From: Ruegeria sp. EL01
Lineage (GTDB): Bacteria > Pseudomonadota > Alphaproteobacteria > Rhodobacterales > Rhodobacteraceae
Length of the DNA: 64,000 nucleotides
Reading direction: 5' to 3'
Assembly: GCF_900313035.1 (NCBI RefSeq)
Contig: NZ_OMPS01000001.1
Location: forward strand, 62,001-126,000
This document shows, piece after piece, positions 12,298 to 21,279 of this stretch. The notes beneath the pieces are model-generated. The model ran no database searches and had not been told where the DNA came from. It saw nothing but the letters and a program-made list of their open reading frames with translations. Numbering within the stretch: the first letter of the stretch is position 1; each line of letters begins with the position of its first letter. Position numbers and translations under genes: made by a program.

Positions 12298-13191
12298 ATG
12301 AACACAGAATGGATCGCCGTCGATTGGGGAACGTCCCATTTACGCATTTGGGCCATGCAGGGCGAAACCGCAATGGATCAGGCGCAGTCAAACAGCGGCA
12401 TGGCACGCTTGGCCAAGGGGGGCTTTCAGGCCGCATTGCTTGACTTGATCGAGGGATGGTTGGGCTCCGCCCCTCTTGACGTGATGGCCTGCGGCATGGT
12501 CGGCGCGCGGCAGGGGTGGGTCGAAGCACCCTATTCTGCCGTTCCTTCGACCCCTGTTCCAACAGTCCCCATCCGCGTTCCCAATACTGACCCTCGCATC
12601 CGCGCGTTTGTCGTACCCGGCCTCAAGCAGATCAATCCGCCTGACGTGATGCGCGGGGAAGAGACCCAGATCGCCGGTTTTCTAGCCACGCGGCCGAACT
12701 GGGACGGCGTTGTCTGCCTGCCGGGAACACACACCAAATGGGTGCAGATAAGCGCGGGAGAAGTCGTGAGTTTTCGGACATTCATGACCGGTGAACTGTT
12801 CGACTTGTTGCGCGGACAATCCGTCCTCAAACACTCAGTTGGGGAGGGTTGGGATGATGGTGCCTTTGCAGATGCCGTTTCGGACACCTTGTCCAAGCCC
12901 GAGCAATTGGCCGCCCGACTATTTGGCCTGCGCGCCGCAGATCTCCTGCAGGGGCAGGATGCTGGCATCGCACGCGCAAAACTATCAGGCACTTTGATTG
13001 GGGCTGAACTGGCCGCCACCCGACCCTATTGGCTGGGACAGCAACTGGCCATCATTGGCGCAGACGAGGTGTCAAACATCTATGCAAAAGCACTGCAACA
13101 ACAAGGTGCTTTTGTCGAAACTGCTGATGCCACACAAACCACTCTGGTCGGCCTTTCTCTGGCCCGAAACCTGACGAGGCAAACGGTATGA
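12298..13191 (+). CDS. dgoK: 2-dehydro-3-deoxygalactonokinase
   Basis: 297 residues. It phosphorylates 2-dehydro-3-deoxy-D-galactonate at C6 with ATP (EC 2.7.1.58). The family-typical features are VDWGTSHLRIWAM near the N-terminus (phosphate 1 loop), CGMVGARQGWVE, MRGEETQI and LPGTHTKWV. The longer open frame from 12265 overlaps the SDR gene, so I placed the start at the ATG of 12298, 4 nt after the SDR stop and behind an AGGGTGA ribosome binding site. Its stop overlaps the dgoA start as ATGA. Confidence 0.93.
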   Translation: MNTEWIAVDWGTSHLRIWAMQGETAMDQAQSNSGMARLAKGGFQAALLDLIEGWLGSAPLDVMACGMVGARQGWVEAPYSAVPSTPVPTVPIRVPNTDPRIRAFVVPGLKQINPPDVMRGEETQIAGFLATRPNWDGVVCLPGTHTKWVQISAGEVVSFRTFMTGELFDLLRGQSVLKHSVGEGWDDGAFADAVSDTLSKPEQLAARLFGLRAADLLQGQDAGIARAKLSGTLIGAELAATRPYWLGQQLAIIGADEVSNIYAKALQQQGAFVETADATQTTLVGLSLARNLTRQTV

Positions 13192-13793
13192 ACCGCCCCA
13201 TCATCGCCATTCTGCGCGGATTGCAACCATCCGAGGCCGAAGCCGTTGGACGCGTCGTGATTGACGCCGGGATCGACCGGATCGAAGTACCCCTGAATTC
13301 GCCCGATCCGTTGACAAGCATTGGCTTGTTGGCAGAGACGTTCGGGGGTCGGGCACTGATCGGTGCAGGTACCGTGCTCACATCTGAGCAGGTCGAGGCC
13401 GTTTCGGGTGTTGGCGGCAAGCTGATTGTTTCACCTAATTATGATGCGGATGTGATTGGCCGAACCGTCGCGCTGAACTTGCAAAGCTGGCCAGGCATCT
13501 ACACGCCGACCGAAGCGTTTGCTGCCCTAAAGGCCGGCGCCACAGGATTGAAACTGTTCCCCGGGGTTATGGCCGGCCCGTCAGGGTTGGCAGCGCTGCG
13601 TCCGGTACTACCAAATGACGCTCTGGTGTTTGCCGTAGGCGGCGCCGGGCCTGAGAACTTTGGCCAGTGGATCAAGGCGGGTGCTGATGGGTTCGGCATT
13701 GGATCCGCGCTTTACAAACCCGGCATGCAGGTTGCTGAGATCGCAGACCGTGCCGCACAGATCGTGATAGCCTATGATGAGGCCATCAAATGA
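13188..13793 (+). CDS. dgoA: 2-dehydro-3-deoxy-6-phosphogalactonate aldolase
   Basis: 201 residues of the KDPG/KDPGal class I aldolase family. PIIAILRGL, the IEVPLNSP strand, LIGAGTVLT and GLKLFPG (containing the Schiff-base Lys) are all present. It cleaves 2-dehydro-3-deoxy-6-phosphogalactonate to pyruvate and glyceraldehyde 3-phosphate, the last step of the De Ley-Doudoroff route. It is joined by ATGA overlaps to dgoK upstream and the lactonase downstream, indicating tight translational coupling. Confidence 0.93.
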   Translation: MNRPIIAILRGLQPSEAEAVGRVVIDAGIDRIEVPLNSPDPLTSIGLLAETFGGRALIGAGTVLTSEQVEAVSGVGGKLIVSPNYDADVIGRTVALNLQSWPGIYTPTEAFAALKAGATGLKLFPGVMAGPSGLAALRPVLPNDALVFAVGGAGPENFGQWIKAGADGFGIGSALYKPGMQVAEIADRAAQIVIAYDEAIK

Positions 13794-14650
13794 GCACGGT
13801 CTTTGACAACCGCCCATGCGAGCTGGGCGAAGGCCCCTTGTGGCACCCCGAAAGGCAGCAGCTGTTTTGGTTTGACATTGTTGGTAAGCGTCTGCTGACC
13901 CGCACGGGCGATCAGCAACAAAGCTGGGACTTTCCTGAACATGTCTCAGCCGCAGGTTGGATCGATCACGACACGCTGCTAATCGCCTCGGAAACCGGGC
14001 TTTGGCGATTTGAGTTACCAACAGGAAAAAAGACACTGGTCACGCCGCTTGAGGCTGATAATCCGGTGACTCGCTCCAATGATGGTCGCGCTGATCCGTG
14101 GGGTGGGTTTTGGATTGGAACAATGGGCAAACAAGCCGAACCGGGCGCTGGTGCAATATATCGCTATTGGCGTGGTGAATTGCGTCGTCTGGTGCCTGAT
14201 GTGACAATCTCAAACGCAATTTGCTTCGCGCGGGATCGCTCTTGTGCCTATTTCTGCGACACGCGCACCCGGCATGTGATGCGCTGGAATTTGAGCGCTA
14301 AAACGGGATGGCCAGACGGGAACAGCACTGTCTTTCTAGACTTGCGAAATGAAGGACTGAACCCTGATGGCGCCGTGGTTGACGCAGTTGGCAACATTTG
14401 GATCGCGCAATGGGGCGTGGGTCGGGTTGCTGTCTACACCCCAGAAGGCGATTTCCTTCGCGCCGTTTCCTTTGAGGCCGCCCATACGTCATGCCCTGCA
14501 TTTGGCGGCGCCGATTTGACGACACTCTTTTGTACGACCGCGCGCGAGGGGCTGAGTGTAAGAGAGATTGAAACACACCCTGCCAACGGAATGACCTTTA
14601 CCCGCGAAAATGCGGGGCGGGGTCAGGCAGAACACAGAGTCATCCTATGA
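13790..14650 (+). CDS. SMP-30/gluconolactonase-family lactonase, probable galactonolactonase
   Basis: 286 residues of the SMP-30/regucalcin six-bladed propeller family. Metal-binding landmarks are the N-terminal ELGEGPLWHP (Glu), SNDGRADPWGGFWIGTM and the NPDGAVVDAVGNIWIA region. It would hydrolyse the galactono-lactone made by the SDR to galactonate. Arabino- or gluconolactonase activity is equally typical of the family, so the substrate rests on context. ATGA overlaps on both sides. Confidence 0.85.
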   Translation: MSTVFDNRPCELGEGPLWHPERQQLFWFDIVGKRLLTRTGDQQQSWDFPEHVSAAGWIDHDTLLIASETGLWRFELPTGKKTLVTPLEADNPVTRSNDGRADPWGGFWIGTMGKQAEPGAGAIYRYWRGELRRLVPDVTISNAICFARDRSCAYFCDTRTRHVMRWNLSAKTGWPDGNSTVFLDLRNEGLNPDGAVVDAVGNIWIAQWGVGRVAVYTPEGDFLRAVSFEAAHTSCPAFGGADLTTLFCTTAREGLSVREIETHPANGMTFTRENAGRGQAEHRVIL

Positions 14651-16566
14651 AGCCAGAACTTGGCGTTTGCTACTACCCCGAACATTGGCCAGAGGCGATG
14701 TGGGCGGAAGATGCCACACGCATGGCCGAAACTGGTCTGTCATGGGTCCGGATCGGCGAATTCAGCTGGAGCCGGATGGAACCGCGCCCCGGTGATCTGC
14801 ACCTTGACTGGCTCGATCGCGCCATCGACACGCTTGGGACAGCTGGCTTGAAAGTTGTGCTGGGCACACCGACGGCGACCCCACCCAGATGGGTACTGGA
14901 CAAACATCCAGACATGCTGGCCGTGGACGAACAGGGGAACGCGCGTAAATTCGGGTCTCGTCGCCACTATTGCTTTAGCCATCAGGGATACATTGATGAA
15001 TGCGTTCGCATCGCCCGGATCATGGGTGAACGCTATGGGCGAAATCCGCATGTTGCCGCCTGGCAGATCGACAACGAATATGGCTGCCACGACACCACGA
15101 TCAGTTACAGCCCGTCCGCCCTGCAGGCGTTTCGGCACTGGTTATCAACCCAATACGGAACCATTGCAGCCTTGAACGAGGCATGGGGCAACGTTTTTTG
15201 GTCAATGGAGTACAACAGCTTCGATCAAATTGAGCTTCCCCACCTCACCGTGACCGATCCCAATCCGGCGCATGTTCTAGCGTTTCGCCGCTTTAGCTCG
15301 GATCAGGTTGTGGCGTTCAATAGGGCGCAGGTAGACGTACTGCGTTCGCTGACGGATGCCCCGCTGTTGCATAACTACATGGGACGTACACTGGAGTTCG
15401 ACCATTTTGAGGTTGGTGCGGATCTGGATATCGCCACATGGGACAGCTATCCGATCGGCTTCCTGTCTGACCGGCTCGAGGTAGATGAAGCGCATAAAAC
15501 AGCGTTTCTGCAACAGGGTGACCCGGACATGCAGGCGTTTCACCATGATCTGTACCGCGCCGTCGGGCGTGGTCGTTGGTGGGTGATGGAGCAGCAACCC
15601 GGCCCGGTTAACTGGGCGCCGTACAACCCTGCGCCCTTGCCCGGAATGGTACGGCTTTGGTCACTGGAAGCCGTGGCGCACGGGGCCGAAGTGGTCAGCT
15701 ACTTTCGCTGGCGGCAAGCCCCATTTGCGCAAGAGCAGATGCATGCGGGCCTGTTGACGCCGGACAACCGCCCCGCCCCGGCACTGATCGAAGCGCGCCA
15801 AACCGTCGATGATTTGACAAATCTGGGCACCGTCCAACAGGCGCGGGCCAAGGTCGCAATCGTGTTCGACTATGCCTCGGATTGGGCTTGGACAACCCAA
15901 CCACAAGGGGCCGGATTTGACTATTTCGAACTGGTCTTCTTGACCTACCAGGCACTGCGACGCGCTGGGTTCTCAGTAGACTTCCTCTCGACCACAGACA
16001 TTCCGAAAAGCAGTTACGCCGTGATCTTTGCACCCGGTCTGGCGACGGTGGGCCACGAATTAGAGCAGAAGCTGACGGCTGGCTGCGATCTTGCGATTCT
16101 CGGACCAAGAGCGGGAGCAATCACCCATGACTTCCAAATTCCCGAACAGGGGCGCCCTGGCCTGTCAGGATTGGATTGCCATGTTGATCTGGTCGAAACC
16201 CTACCGCCAAATGTGGCACGCCCTGTCGATGGCGGTGGCGCGGCCGAGCATTGGATTGATCGGCTTTCAGGCGATGCCCCGAACCTGTTGTCCTATGCGG
16301 ATTCAACCGCTGCGTTGAAGGGCGCGGACGGAATCTGGTATCTGGCGGGGTCTCCGAACAAGGCCTTGTGGGATCGCGTTGTTGCCCTGGCCGCAGAGGA
16401 AGCTGGGCTGACCGTGAATGCGATGCCAGTGGGTCTGCGTCGGCGCGAAACCGCGGACCATGAATTCCTGATCAATTACAATGCACACCCAGTTGATTGG
16501 AATGGGCACGCAATTCAAGGCTGCGATGTCACGATCCTAAAGCGCAACCCGCCCGGAAAAACCTAA
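14647..16566 (+). CDS. GH42 beta-galactosidase (copy 1)
   Basis: 639 residues of glycoside hydrolase family 42. The N-terminal GVCYYPEHWPE is family-typical, the acid/base Glu lies in WQIDNEYG (about residue 142) and the nucleophile Glu in WVMEQQPGPVNW (about 316). Domains: TIM barrel (about 1-385), trimerisation domain (about 390-590), small beta domain. No signal peptide, so the substrate is cleaved in the cytoplasm. It is the last gene of the galactose oxidation operon, coupled by ATGA to the lactonase gene, and supplies galactose from beta-galactosides. A second GH42 lies at 21280. Confidence 0.93.
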   Translation: MKPELGVCYYPEHWPEAMWAEDATRMAETGLSWVRIGEFSWSRMEPRPGDLHLDWLDRAIDTLGTAGLKVVLGTPTATPPRWVLDKHPDMLAVDEQGNARKFGSRRHYCFSHQGYIDECVRIARIMGERYGRNPHVAAWQIDNEYGCHDTTISYSPSALQAFRHWLSTQYGTIAALNEAWGNVFWSMEYNSFDQIELPHLTVTDPNPAHVLAFRRFSSDQVVAFNRAQVDVLRSLTDAPLLHNYMGRTLEFDHFEVGADLDIATWDSYPIGFLSDRLEVDEAHKTAFLQQGDPDMQAFHHDLYRAVGRGRWWVMEQQPGPVNWAPYNPAPLPGMVRLWSLEAVAHGAEVVSYFRWRQAPFAQEQMHAGLLTPDNRPAPALIEARQTVDDLTNLGTVQQARAKVAIVFDYASDWAWTTQPQGAGFDYFELVFLTYQALRRAGFSVDFLSTTDIPKSSYAVIFAPGLATVGHELEQKLTAGCDLAILGPRAGAITHDFQIPEQGRPGLSGLDCHVDLVETLPPNVARPVDGGGAAEHWIDRLSGDAPNLLSYADSTAALKGADGIWYLAGSPNKALWDRVVALAAEEAGLTVNAMPVGLRRRETADHEFLINYNAHPVDWNGHAIQGCDVTILKRNPPGKT

Positions 16567-16581
16567 GTTTTCCCCGGGCGG
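16549..16581. terminator. Convergent inverted repeat between GH42 and the polyamine operon
   Basis: CCGCCCGG and CCGGGCGG (8-bp arms) enclose an A-rich then T-rich centre. The repeat starts within the last codons of the GH42 gene and ends 25 nt before the stop of the convergent permease gene. It probably acts on both strands, but no T run follows the stem on either side. Confidence 0.5.
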
Positions 16582-16606
16582 ACGCAGAGGTATGCATCGC
16601 TTATAG

Positions 16607-17869
16607 CTATTGATCGTTTTGCAGACTGTTGGGGTCAAAGACCCCTCCGAATCCGCTGTTGTTCGAGGGCTCGCCCTCAGTGTCCGATGCACCGTCATCG
16701 TCATCACCACCCAGCGAATTCGGCGCAAACACATTGCCAAAGCCGCTATTGTTGGACGGTTTGGGTGTGGACTGTGCATCGCCCTGCTCAGCTTCCTGGG
16801 CCTCTTGCTGCTTGCGCCGTTCTTCGCGCTGCTTACGCAGCTCCTGAATGCGCTGCTCAGCCTCAAGCTGCTTTTGCTCACGCACGTCGGCGATACACTG
16901 CGCCGGGTTGTACGCGGTTGCCGTGCCGACCACTGTGATCGTCGCCACAGCAAACACGACCAACAGAACTGCGGCCATGTTCCCTGCGAAAAAGCTGGGT
17001 AGTTTGATCTTTCCAGCGAGTTCTTCGACCGTGGCCTCTTTGCGCGCGGCAGCAACCAGTTCCTGACGTTTCAACTTGGCTTCGTTCAGGAGTGCAAAGA
17101 ACACCGTCAGAGCCACGATGATGAAGGCCAACGCTGAAATCGCAGGTGTGATGCCATAACGAACCTTCTGTGCCAGCTCGATCGTCAGTGTCGGATACTC
17201 GCCAAAGGTGAAGGTGGTGGTGTTGTAGTTCTCGAACGATGCGAGGAACGCCAGCACAGCTGCGGATGCAATCGCCGGACGCATGAACGGGAGCATGATC
17301 TTGCGAAATGCCTGCGCATGGGTTGCGCCAAGGTCCAACGCAGCCTCGGTCAGCGCCATATCATACCGCTGCAGTCGCGCGACCAACACCAGCATGCAGT
17401 AGCTGGCGATAAAGGTGGATTGACCGATTACCGTCAGAAAGATGCCGTTCGACAGGAAACTGTCAGCACCGAGACCCAACATCCGGTTGATCCGGTCCCA
17501 GAAGACCAGAGTCGAGATACCGATAACCACACCTGGGATCAGGATCGGAGCAATGATGATTGTGTAGTACGTCGCGCGCAGCTTGGGCCAGATCTGCGTC
17601 AGCATCAGTGCCCCGGCCAGACCCATTGCAACCGACAGAACAACCGTTCCAGCCCCAATGATCAGCGAGTTCTTGATGCCGTTCAAAATACGCTGATCCT
17701 GAAACAACTCTCCGAACCACTGGAAGGTCAGACATTCCCACGGACTCATCCTTGGGAAGCCCGAAGAGTTGAAGGCCGTGACCGACATGATCACCAGCGG
17801 GCCCAAAAGGTAGGCGAAAAAGATCACCAGATAGACCCAGATGCTTATGCGGAGGAAGGATGTATTCAT
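16607..17869 (-). CDS. Polyamine-type ABC permease (PotC-like) with repeat-bearing C-terminal tail
   Basis: 420 residues; PotC-family proteins are usually about 260-285. Residues 1-262 are a normal permease with six membrane segments and an EAA loop (TEAALDLGATHAQAFRKIM, 174-192). The extra part is a linker, a seventh hydrophobic segment (about 293-320), a highly charged Glu/Gln/Lys/Arg helix (about 328-362, likely coiled coil), and two near-identical 16-residue units: PSNNSGFGNVFAPNSL (371-386) and PSNNSGFGGVFDPNSL (401-416), joined by an acidic DDDD-containing spacer. It is the last gene of the operon potD-potA-potB-potC, coupled by ATGA to the upstream permease. The tail's role is unknown. 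Confidence 0.88.
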   Translation of the reverse strand: MNTSFLRISIWVYLVIFFAYLLGPLVIMSVTAFNSSGFPRMSPWECLTFQWFGELFQDQRILNGIKNSLIIGAGTVVLSVAMGLAGALMLTQIWPKLRATYYTIIIAPILIPGVVIGISTLVFWDRINRMLGLGADSFLSNGIFLTVIGQSTFIASYCMLVLVARLQRYDMALTEAALDLGATHAQAFRKIMLPFMRPAIASAAVLAFLASFENYNTTTFTFGEYPTLTIELAQKVRYGITPAISALAFIIVALTVFFALLNEAKLKRQELVAAARKEATVEELAGKIKLPSFFAGNMAAVLLVVFAVATITVVGTATAYNPAQCIADVREQKQLEAEQRIQELRKQREERRKQQEAQEAEQGDAQSTPKPSNNSGFGNVFAPNSLGGDDDDGASDTEGEPSNNSGFGGVFDPNSLQNDQ

Positions 17870-18786
17870 TTCCCGATATCCCCCATGTTCACCTTGAACA
17901 GGCGCATCACGGCGAGCACGAACAGGATACAGGTCACCAGCAGCACGATGGCGTAGGCGGCACCTTGCGGCCAGTCATTGTTGTCGTTGAATTGCTGATA
18001 GATCAATTGTGTGAACCACAGACTGGACGGCCCGCCCAGAATTTGGGGCGCAGCAAGCGCACCCGCGCTGAGCATGAAGACCATGGTACAGCCCGAGCTG
18101 ATGCCCGGCTTGGCATAAGGAATGACCACGCGCCAATGAATCCGCCACCATGGCGCACCCAGATCCCGTGCCGCCTCAATCTGGTTTCTGTCCAGGCTTT
18201 CGATCACATTATACATCGGGAAGATCATCAACAGGATGTAGGCATAGCCCAGGCCTGCATACAGCGCGATGTCGTTGCGGATGAAGTCAAACGGCGTATC
18301 CCACACCCCAAGCCCCACGAACAGCGTATTGAGAACACCCGTTTCGCCAAAAATGATCCGCAAGGCAAAGGCGCGCAAGATTTCGTTGATCCAGTAGGGG
18401 ATGATCAGCATGATCGCGAAAATGCGGATATGGCTGCCCTCGGACTGACCCAGATAATAGGCAATCGGGTAACAGATGATCAGGTTGAAGATCGTGACGC
18501 AAACCGCCGCAACCAAAGTGCGGAAAAACACCCGCAGATCGACCGTGTTGTAGTCCTGACTACCGCCTTCAGGTCCAAAGACCAGATACTTGTAGTTTTC
18601 GAGCGTATAGACGTCCTTTGGTCCGCCAATCTCAGGCGGCGGCAGGTTCGGGCGGAACGAAAAGTCCAGCATCGACAGCTGTGGCAGGATGATCAGACCA
18701 ATCGTCCAGAACAGGACGAAACCCAGGATCGCCGTGCCCATACCAATGCCGTTGCGGTTGAAAAACTCCTTGAGGAAGCCGGGCAT
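17866..18786 (-). CDS. Polyamine-type ABC permease (PotB-like)
   Basis: 306 residues with about six membrane segments (first about 11-35) and the EAA loop IEAARDLGAPWWRIHW before VVIPYAKPGI. A longer open frame exists to 19002, but the ATG at 18786 has a near-perfect AAGGAGG ribosome binding site 8 nt upstream, and the extra residues read like the antisense of the ATPase gene. A periplasmic loop of about 60 residues follows the first segment. The gene overlaps the PotC-like gene by ATGA. Confidence 0.9.
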   Translation of the reverse strand: MPGFLKEFFNRNGIGMGTAILGFVLFWTIGLIILPQLSMLDFSFRPNLPPPEIGGPKDVYTLENYKYLVFGPEGGSQDYNTVDLRVFFRTLVAAVCVTIFNLIICYPIAYYLGQSEGSHIRIFAIMLIIPYWINEILRAFALRIIFGETGVLNTLFVGLGVWDTPFDFIRNDIALYAGLGYAYILLMIFPMYNVIESLDRNQIEAARDLGAPWWRIHWRVVIPYAKPGISSGCTMVFMLSAGALAAPQILGGPSSLWFTQLIYQQFNDNNDWPQGAAYAIVLLVTCILFVLAVMRLFKVNMGDIGK

Positions 18787-18799
18787 ATCTTTGGCCTCC

Positions 18800-19912
18800 T
18801 TATTCTGCGGCCAGTTCACCCGCAGGAACGGCCACCGCATTGCGGGTTTCGTATTCCAGCGTGATGTTCTGACCGGTGTGATCTTCGAAGGATTGACCAT
18901 GGTTAGGGATCGAGACCTTGATCTCTTTTCCGCCTTCGCCTTCGGTGAAAATGTTGAAGGCGTTGCCTTCGAATTCTTCATGGTTGACGCGGGCGGTGAC
19001 AAAATGGTCGCCCGTTGCTCCGGTCGGCGCGATTGTGAACGCCTCAGGACGGATAAACATCATGGCCTCGTCGCCTTCGCTCATCTTACCCTGATTGGCC
19101 GTCGAAATCCGGGCCACCAAATCGCCTGAGCGGTTCGTTGAAATCAAGGCCTCGCTCCCCATGACCTGCTTGACCTTGCCGCGGAACACGTTGTTTTCGC
19201 CGACGAATGAGGCCGCAAAGGCCGTGTTGGGATCGTTGTATATCGTCTTTCCATCGGCAATCTGGTCGATCACCCCCGCCCGCATAACTGCAATGCTATC
19301 AGACATGGTCAGGGCCTCTCCCTGATCGTGCGTGATGTAGATGAACGTAATGCCAACGCGTTGCTGGATCTCGCGCAATTCGGTGCGCATGTGCTGGCGC
19401 AGCTTAAGATCCAGTGCCGACAGTGGTTCGTCCAGCAGCAGAACGTCAGGTTCGGCGCAAAGCGCGCGCGCAATCGCAATCCGCTGACGTTGACCACCCG
19501 ATAGTTCACTGGGCAGCTTATCGCCCTGCCCCGGCAGCGCGATCATGTCCAAAAGTTCATCCGCACGTTTGCGTCGTTGCGCGGCGCTGACACCCTTAAT
19601 TTCCATGGAAAAGGTAATGTTTTCCCATATCTTCATCAGCGGGAACAAAGCAAGGTTCTGGAAGATCAGCGCTGTCGGACGTTTGTTCGGTCCAATCCCT
19701 TTCATGTTCTTGCCACCAATCAGGACGTTGCCCTCGCTGGGATCAAGAAAGCCGGACACCGCGCGCAGGATCGTTGTCTTACCGCAGCCCGAAGGACCAA
19801 GGAACGAAAAGAATTCGCCCCCGTTTATATTCACGTTTGCATCGCGCACGGCGACAAAGTCACCGAAACGGATCCACAGGTTTTCCAGATCTACGCCGAC
19901 CCCTGCACTCAT
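18800..19912 (-). CDS. Polyamine-type ABC transporter ATP-binding protein (PotA-like)
   Basis: 370 residues. Walker A GPSGCGKTT (39-47), Q-loop region FQNLALFP, signature LSGGQ (137-141), Walker B VLLLDE (157-162), D-loop SALD, H-loop in ITHDQ, then a TOBE domain (about 290-365). I moved the start from 19966 to the ATG at 19912 because an AGGGGGA ribosome binding site precedes it and the protein then begins at the usual position. It drives uptake by the permeases encoded immediately downstream. The stop is 13 nt before the PotB-like start. Confidence 0.92.
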   Translation of the reverse strand: MSAGVGVDLENLWIRFGDFVAVRDANVNINGGEFFSFLGPSGCGKTTILRAVSGFLDPSEGNVLIGGKNMKGIGPNKRPTALIFQNLALFPLMKIWENITFSMEIKGVSAAQRRKRADELLDMIALPGQGDKLPSELSGGQRQRIAIARALCAEPDVLLLDEPLSALDLKLRQHMRTELREIQQRVGITFIYITHDQGEALTMSDSIAVMRAGVIDQIADGKTIYNDPNTAFAASFVGENNVFRGKVKQVMGSEALISTNRSGDLVARISTANQGKMSEGDEAMMFIRPEAFTIAPTGATGDHFVTARVNHEEFEGNAFNIFTEGEGGKEIKVSIPNHGQSFEDHTGQNITLEYETRNAVAVPAGELAAE

Positions 19913-19963
19913 TTTGGCATCCCCCTGAGGCACGATTCTAAGCCGTACCATAACATTTGCCGC

Positions 19964-19980
19964 CACGCCTGGGCGGCGTG
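19964..19980 (-). other. Second hairpin between binding protein and ATPase genes
   Basis: CACGCC and GGCGTG pair around TGGGC, in the 117-bp gap between the PotD-like and PotA-like genes, just upstream of the ATPase ribosome binding site. Confidence 0.45.
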
Positions 19981-19990
19981 CGGGTGAATT

Positions 19991-20014
19991 GCCCCTCGCG
20001 CATTGGCGAGGGGC
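19991..20014 (-). other. Strong intercistronic hairpin after the PotD-like gene
   Basis: GCCCCTCGC and GCGAGGGGC form a perfect 9-bp stem with a 6-nt loop, 15 nt behind the binding-protein stop. There is no T run. It probably stabilises the 3' end of the binding-protein message or causes partial termination before potA-B-C. Confidence 0.75.
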
Positions 20015-20029
20015 TTAGGTTCTAAGCGA

Positions 20030-21154
20030 TCAAGCGCTCTTGAACTTGTTGACGAACTCGGTCCGGGTTTCGGCGTACCAAGGTGCCTCGGCGGGCCAAG
20101 GGTTCAGGTTCGCCAGTGAATCGCCCGGATAGGCTTCGGCAAAGTTCTTCTTGTAGGTGTCGCCGGAATACTGGTCGGCACCCAGAACAGGTGAGTTGTA
20201 GCCGTGGCTGTCAATCGCGATACCCGCCGGTTTGGCCTGATAGGCAAAGTCGATAAAGGCGTAGACCTGATCGATATTGGTCGCGCCGGTAGGCATCGAA
20301 ATACCGTCAACCCAAGCCATCGCACCTTCGACCGGTGCCTGATAATGCACTGGCTCACCAGCGGACTTCAGCGCCAGCGGTGGGCCATCCCATGTCTGAC
20401 CAACGATCACGCCTTCGTTCAGCAAGCCGTTTTTCTGCGTGTCAGCATCATTCCAGATCAGTTTGATCCGGTTTTTGCGCTCAACACACCAGTCGGCGAT
20501 CTGACCCCAGACCTTACGCATGGTGTCTTCGTCGCCATAAGCAGCCCAGACCGAACCCGGCTCCATCTCGCCCGCGCTTTCCATGTACAGACCTGCGCCC
20601 AGCATCATCGAATGCGCACGGCCCATAGTTTTGCCTGCGTTCGCTTCGGACCAAACGTCGCCATAAGACGGCGCATCGCCTTCGGGCAGCCACAGGTCAG
20701 TGCGGTATGCAATGCCTTCGGTCCCCCAGATATGCGGCAACCAATGTGCGCCGCTATCGCCAAAGTTCCACGCATCCGTACCGATTTTGGCCATCGCCGG
20801 GTTCACCAGATCGATCGGAACCTTATTCATGTCGAACGGCTGCAGCAGTTCCAACGGACCCCACTGAAGCGAGCGGTTGTTGGTCGGCGAGACAATGTCA
20901 AAGCCCTGGCCCTTGGTGGCCTTCATCTTATTGATGATTTCCTCGTTCGAACCGATACCGGTGTAGTTCACCTTGATTCCGGTCAGGGTTTCGAACTCTT
21001 GGATGAACGCAGGCGGAAGATAGTCCGACCACATCAAAATGTTGATTTCACCCGAAGATGCCAGCGCGCTCTTACTGTATAGCGGTGCGGCCAAGGCGGC
21101 GGCACCTGCACTTTTTAGGACGGAACGTCTGGAAAGTGTTTTTCTGTCAGCCAT
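20030..21154 (-). CDS. Polyamine-type periplasmic binding protein (PotD/PotF-like, Tat signal)
   Basis: 374 residues. The start carries a twin-arginine signal (SRRSVLKSAG) followed by a hydrophobic stretch ending near SALA, so it is probably exported folded by the Tat system. The mature part begins EINILMWSDYLPP, typical of the spermidine/putrescine-binding family, and contains FDIVSPTNN and a C-terminal WYAETRTEFVNKFK. It is the first gene of the four-gene transporter operon. The ligand could be a polyamine or another small cationic compound. Confidence 0.88.
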   Translation of the reverse strand: MADRKTLSRRSVLKSAGAAALAAPLYSKSALASSGEINILMWSDYLPPAFIQEFETLTGIKVNYTGIGSNEEIINKMKATKGQGFDIVSPTNNRSLQWGPLELLQPFDMNKVPIDLVNPAMAKIGTDAWNFGDSGAHWLPHIWGTEGIAYRTDLWLPEGDAPSYGDVWSEANAGKTMGRAHSMMLGAGLYMESAGEMEPGSVWAAYGDEDTMRKVWGQIADWCVERKNRIKLIWNDADTQKNGLLNEGVIVGQTWDGPPLALKSAGEPVHYQAPVEGAMAWVDGISMPTGATNIDQVYAFIDFAYQAKPAGIAIDSHGYNSPVLGADQYSGDTYKKNFAEAYPGDSLANLNPWPAEAPWYAETRTEFVNKFKSA

Positions 21155-21279
21155 GTGTTTTCTCCCGATATTGGACTGAAGTTTTTTTGTTATGTTTCGA
21201 TTGTAGGACTTTCTGCACGAGTTCGTCAGCCCGAAAGTGACAGTTTGTGGATTTCTTAAGTCCAGTTTTTGTTTTGGGT

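Noticed and set aside
17860-18864. 334-codon plus-strand frame opposite the PotB-like gene
   Set aside because: Antisense shadow; rich in Gln, His and Arg with no fold signature, while the minus strand encodes a clear permease.
18787-19002. 72-codon N-terminal extension of the PotB-like permease
   Set aside because: It overlaps the ATPase gene and precedes a near-perfect AAGGAGG site with ATG at 18786, where the family start lies.
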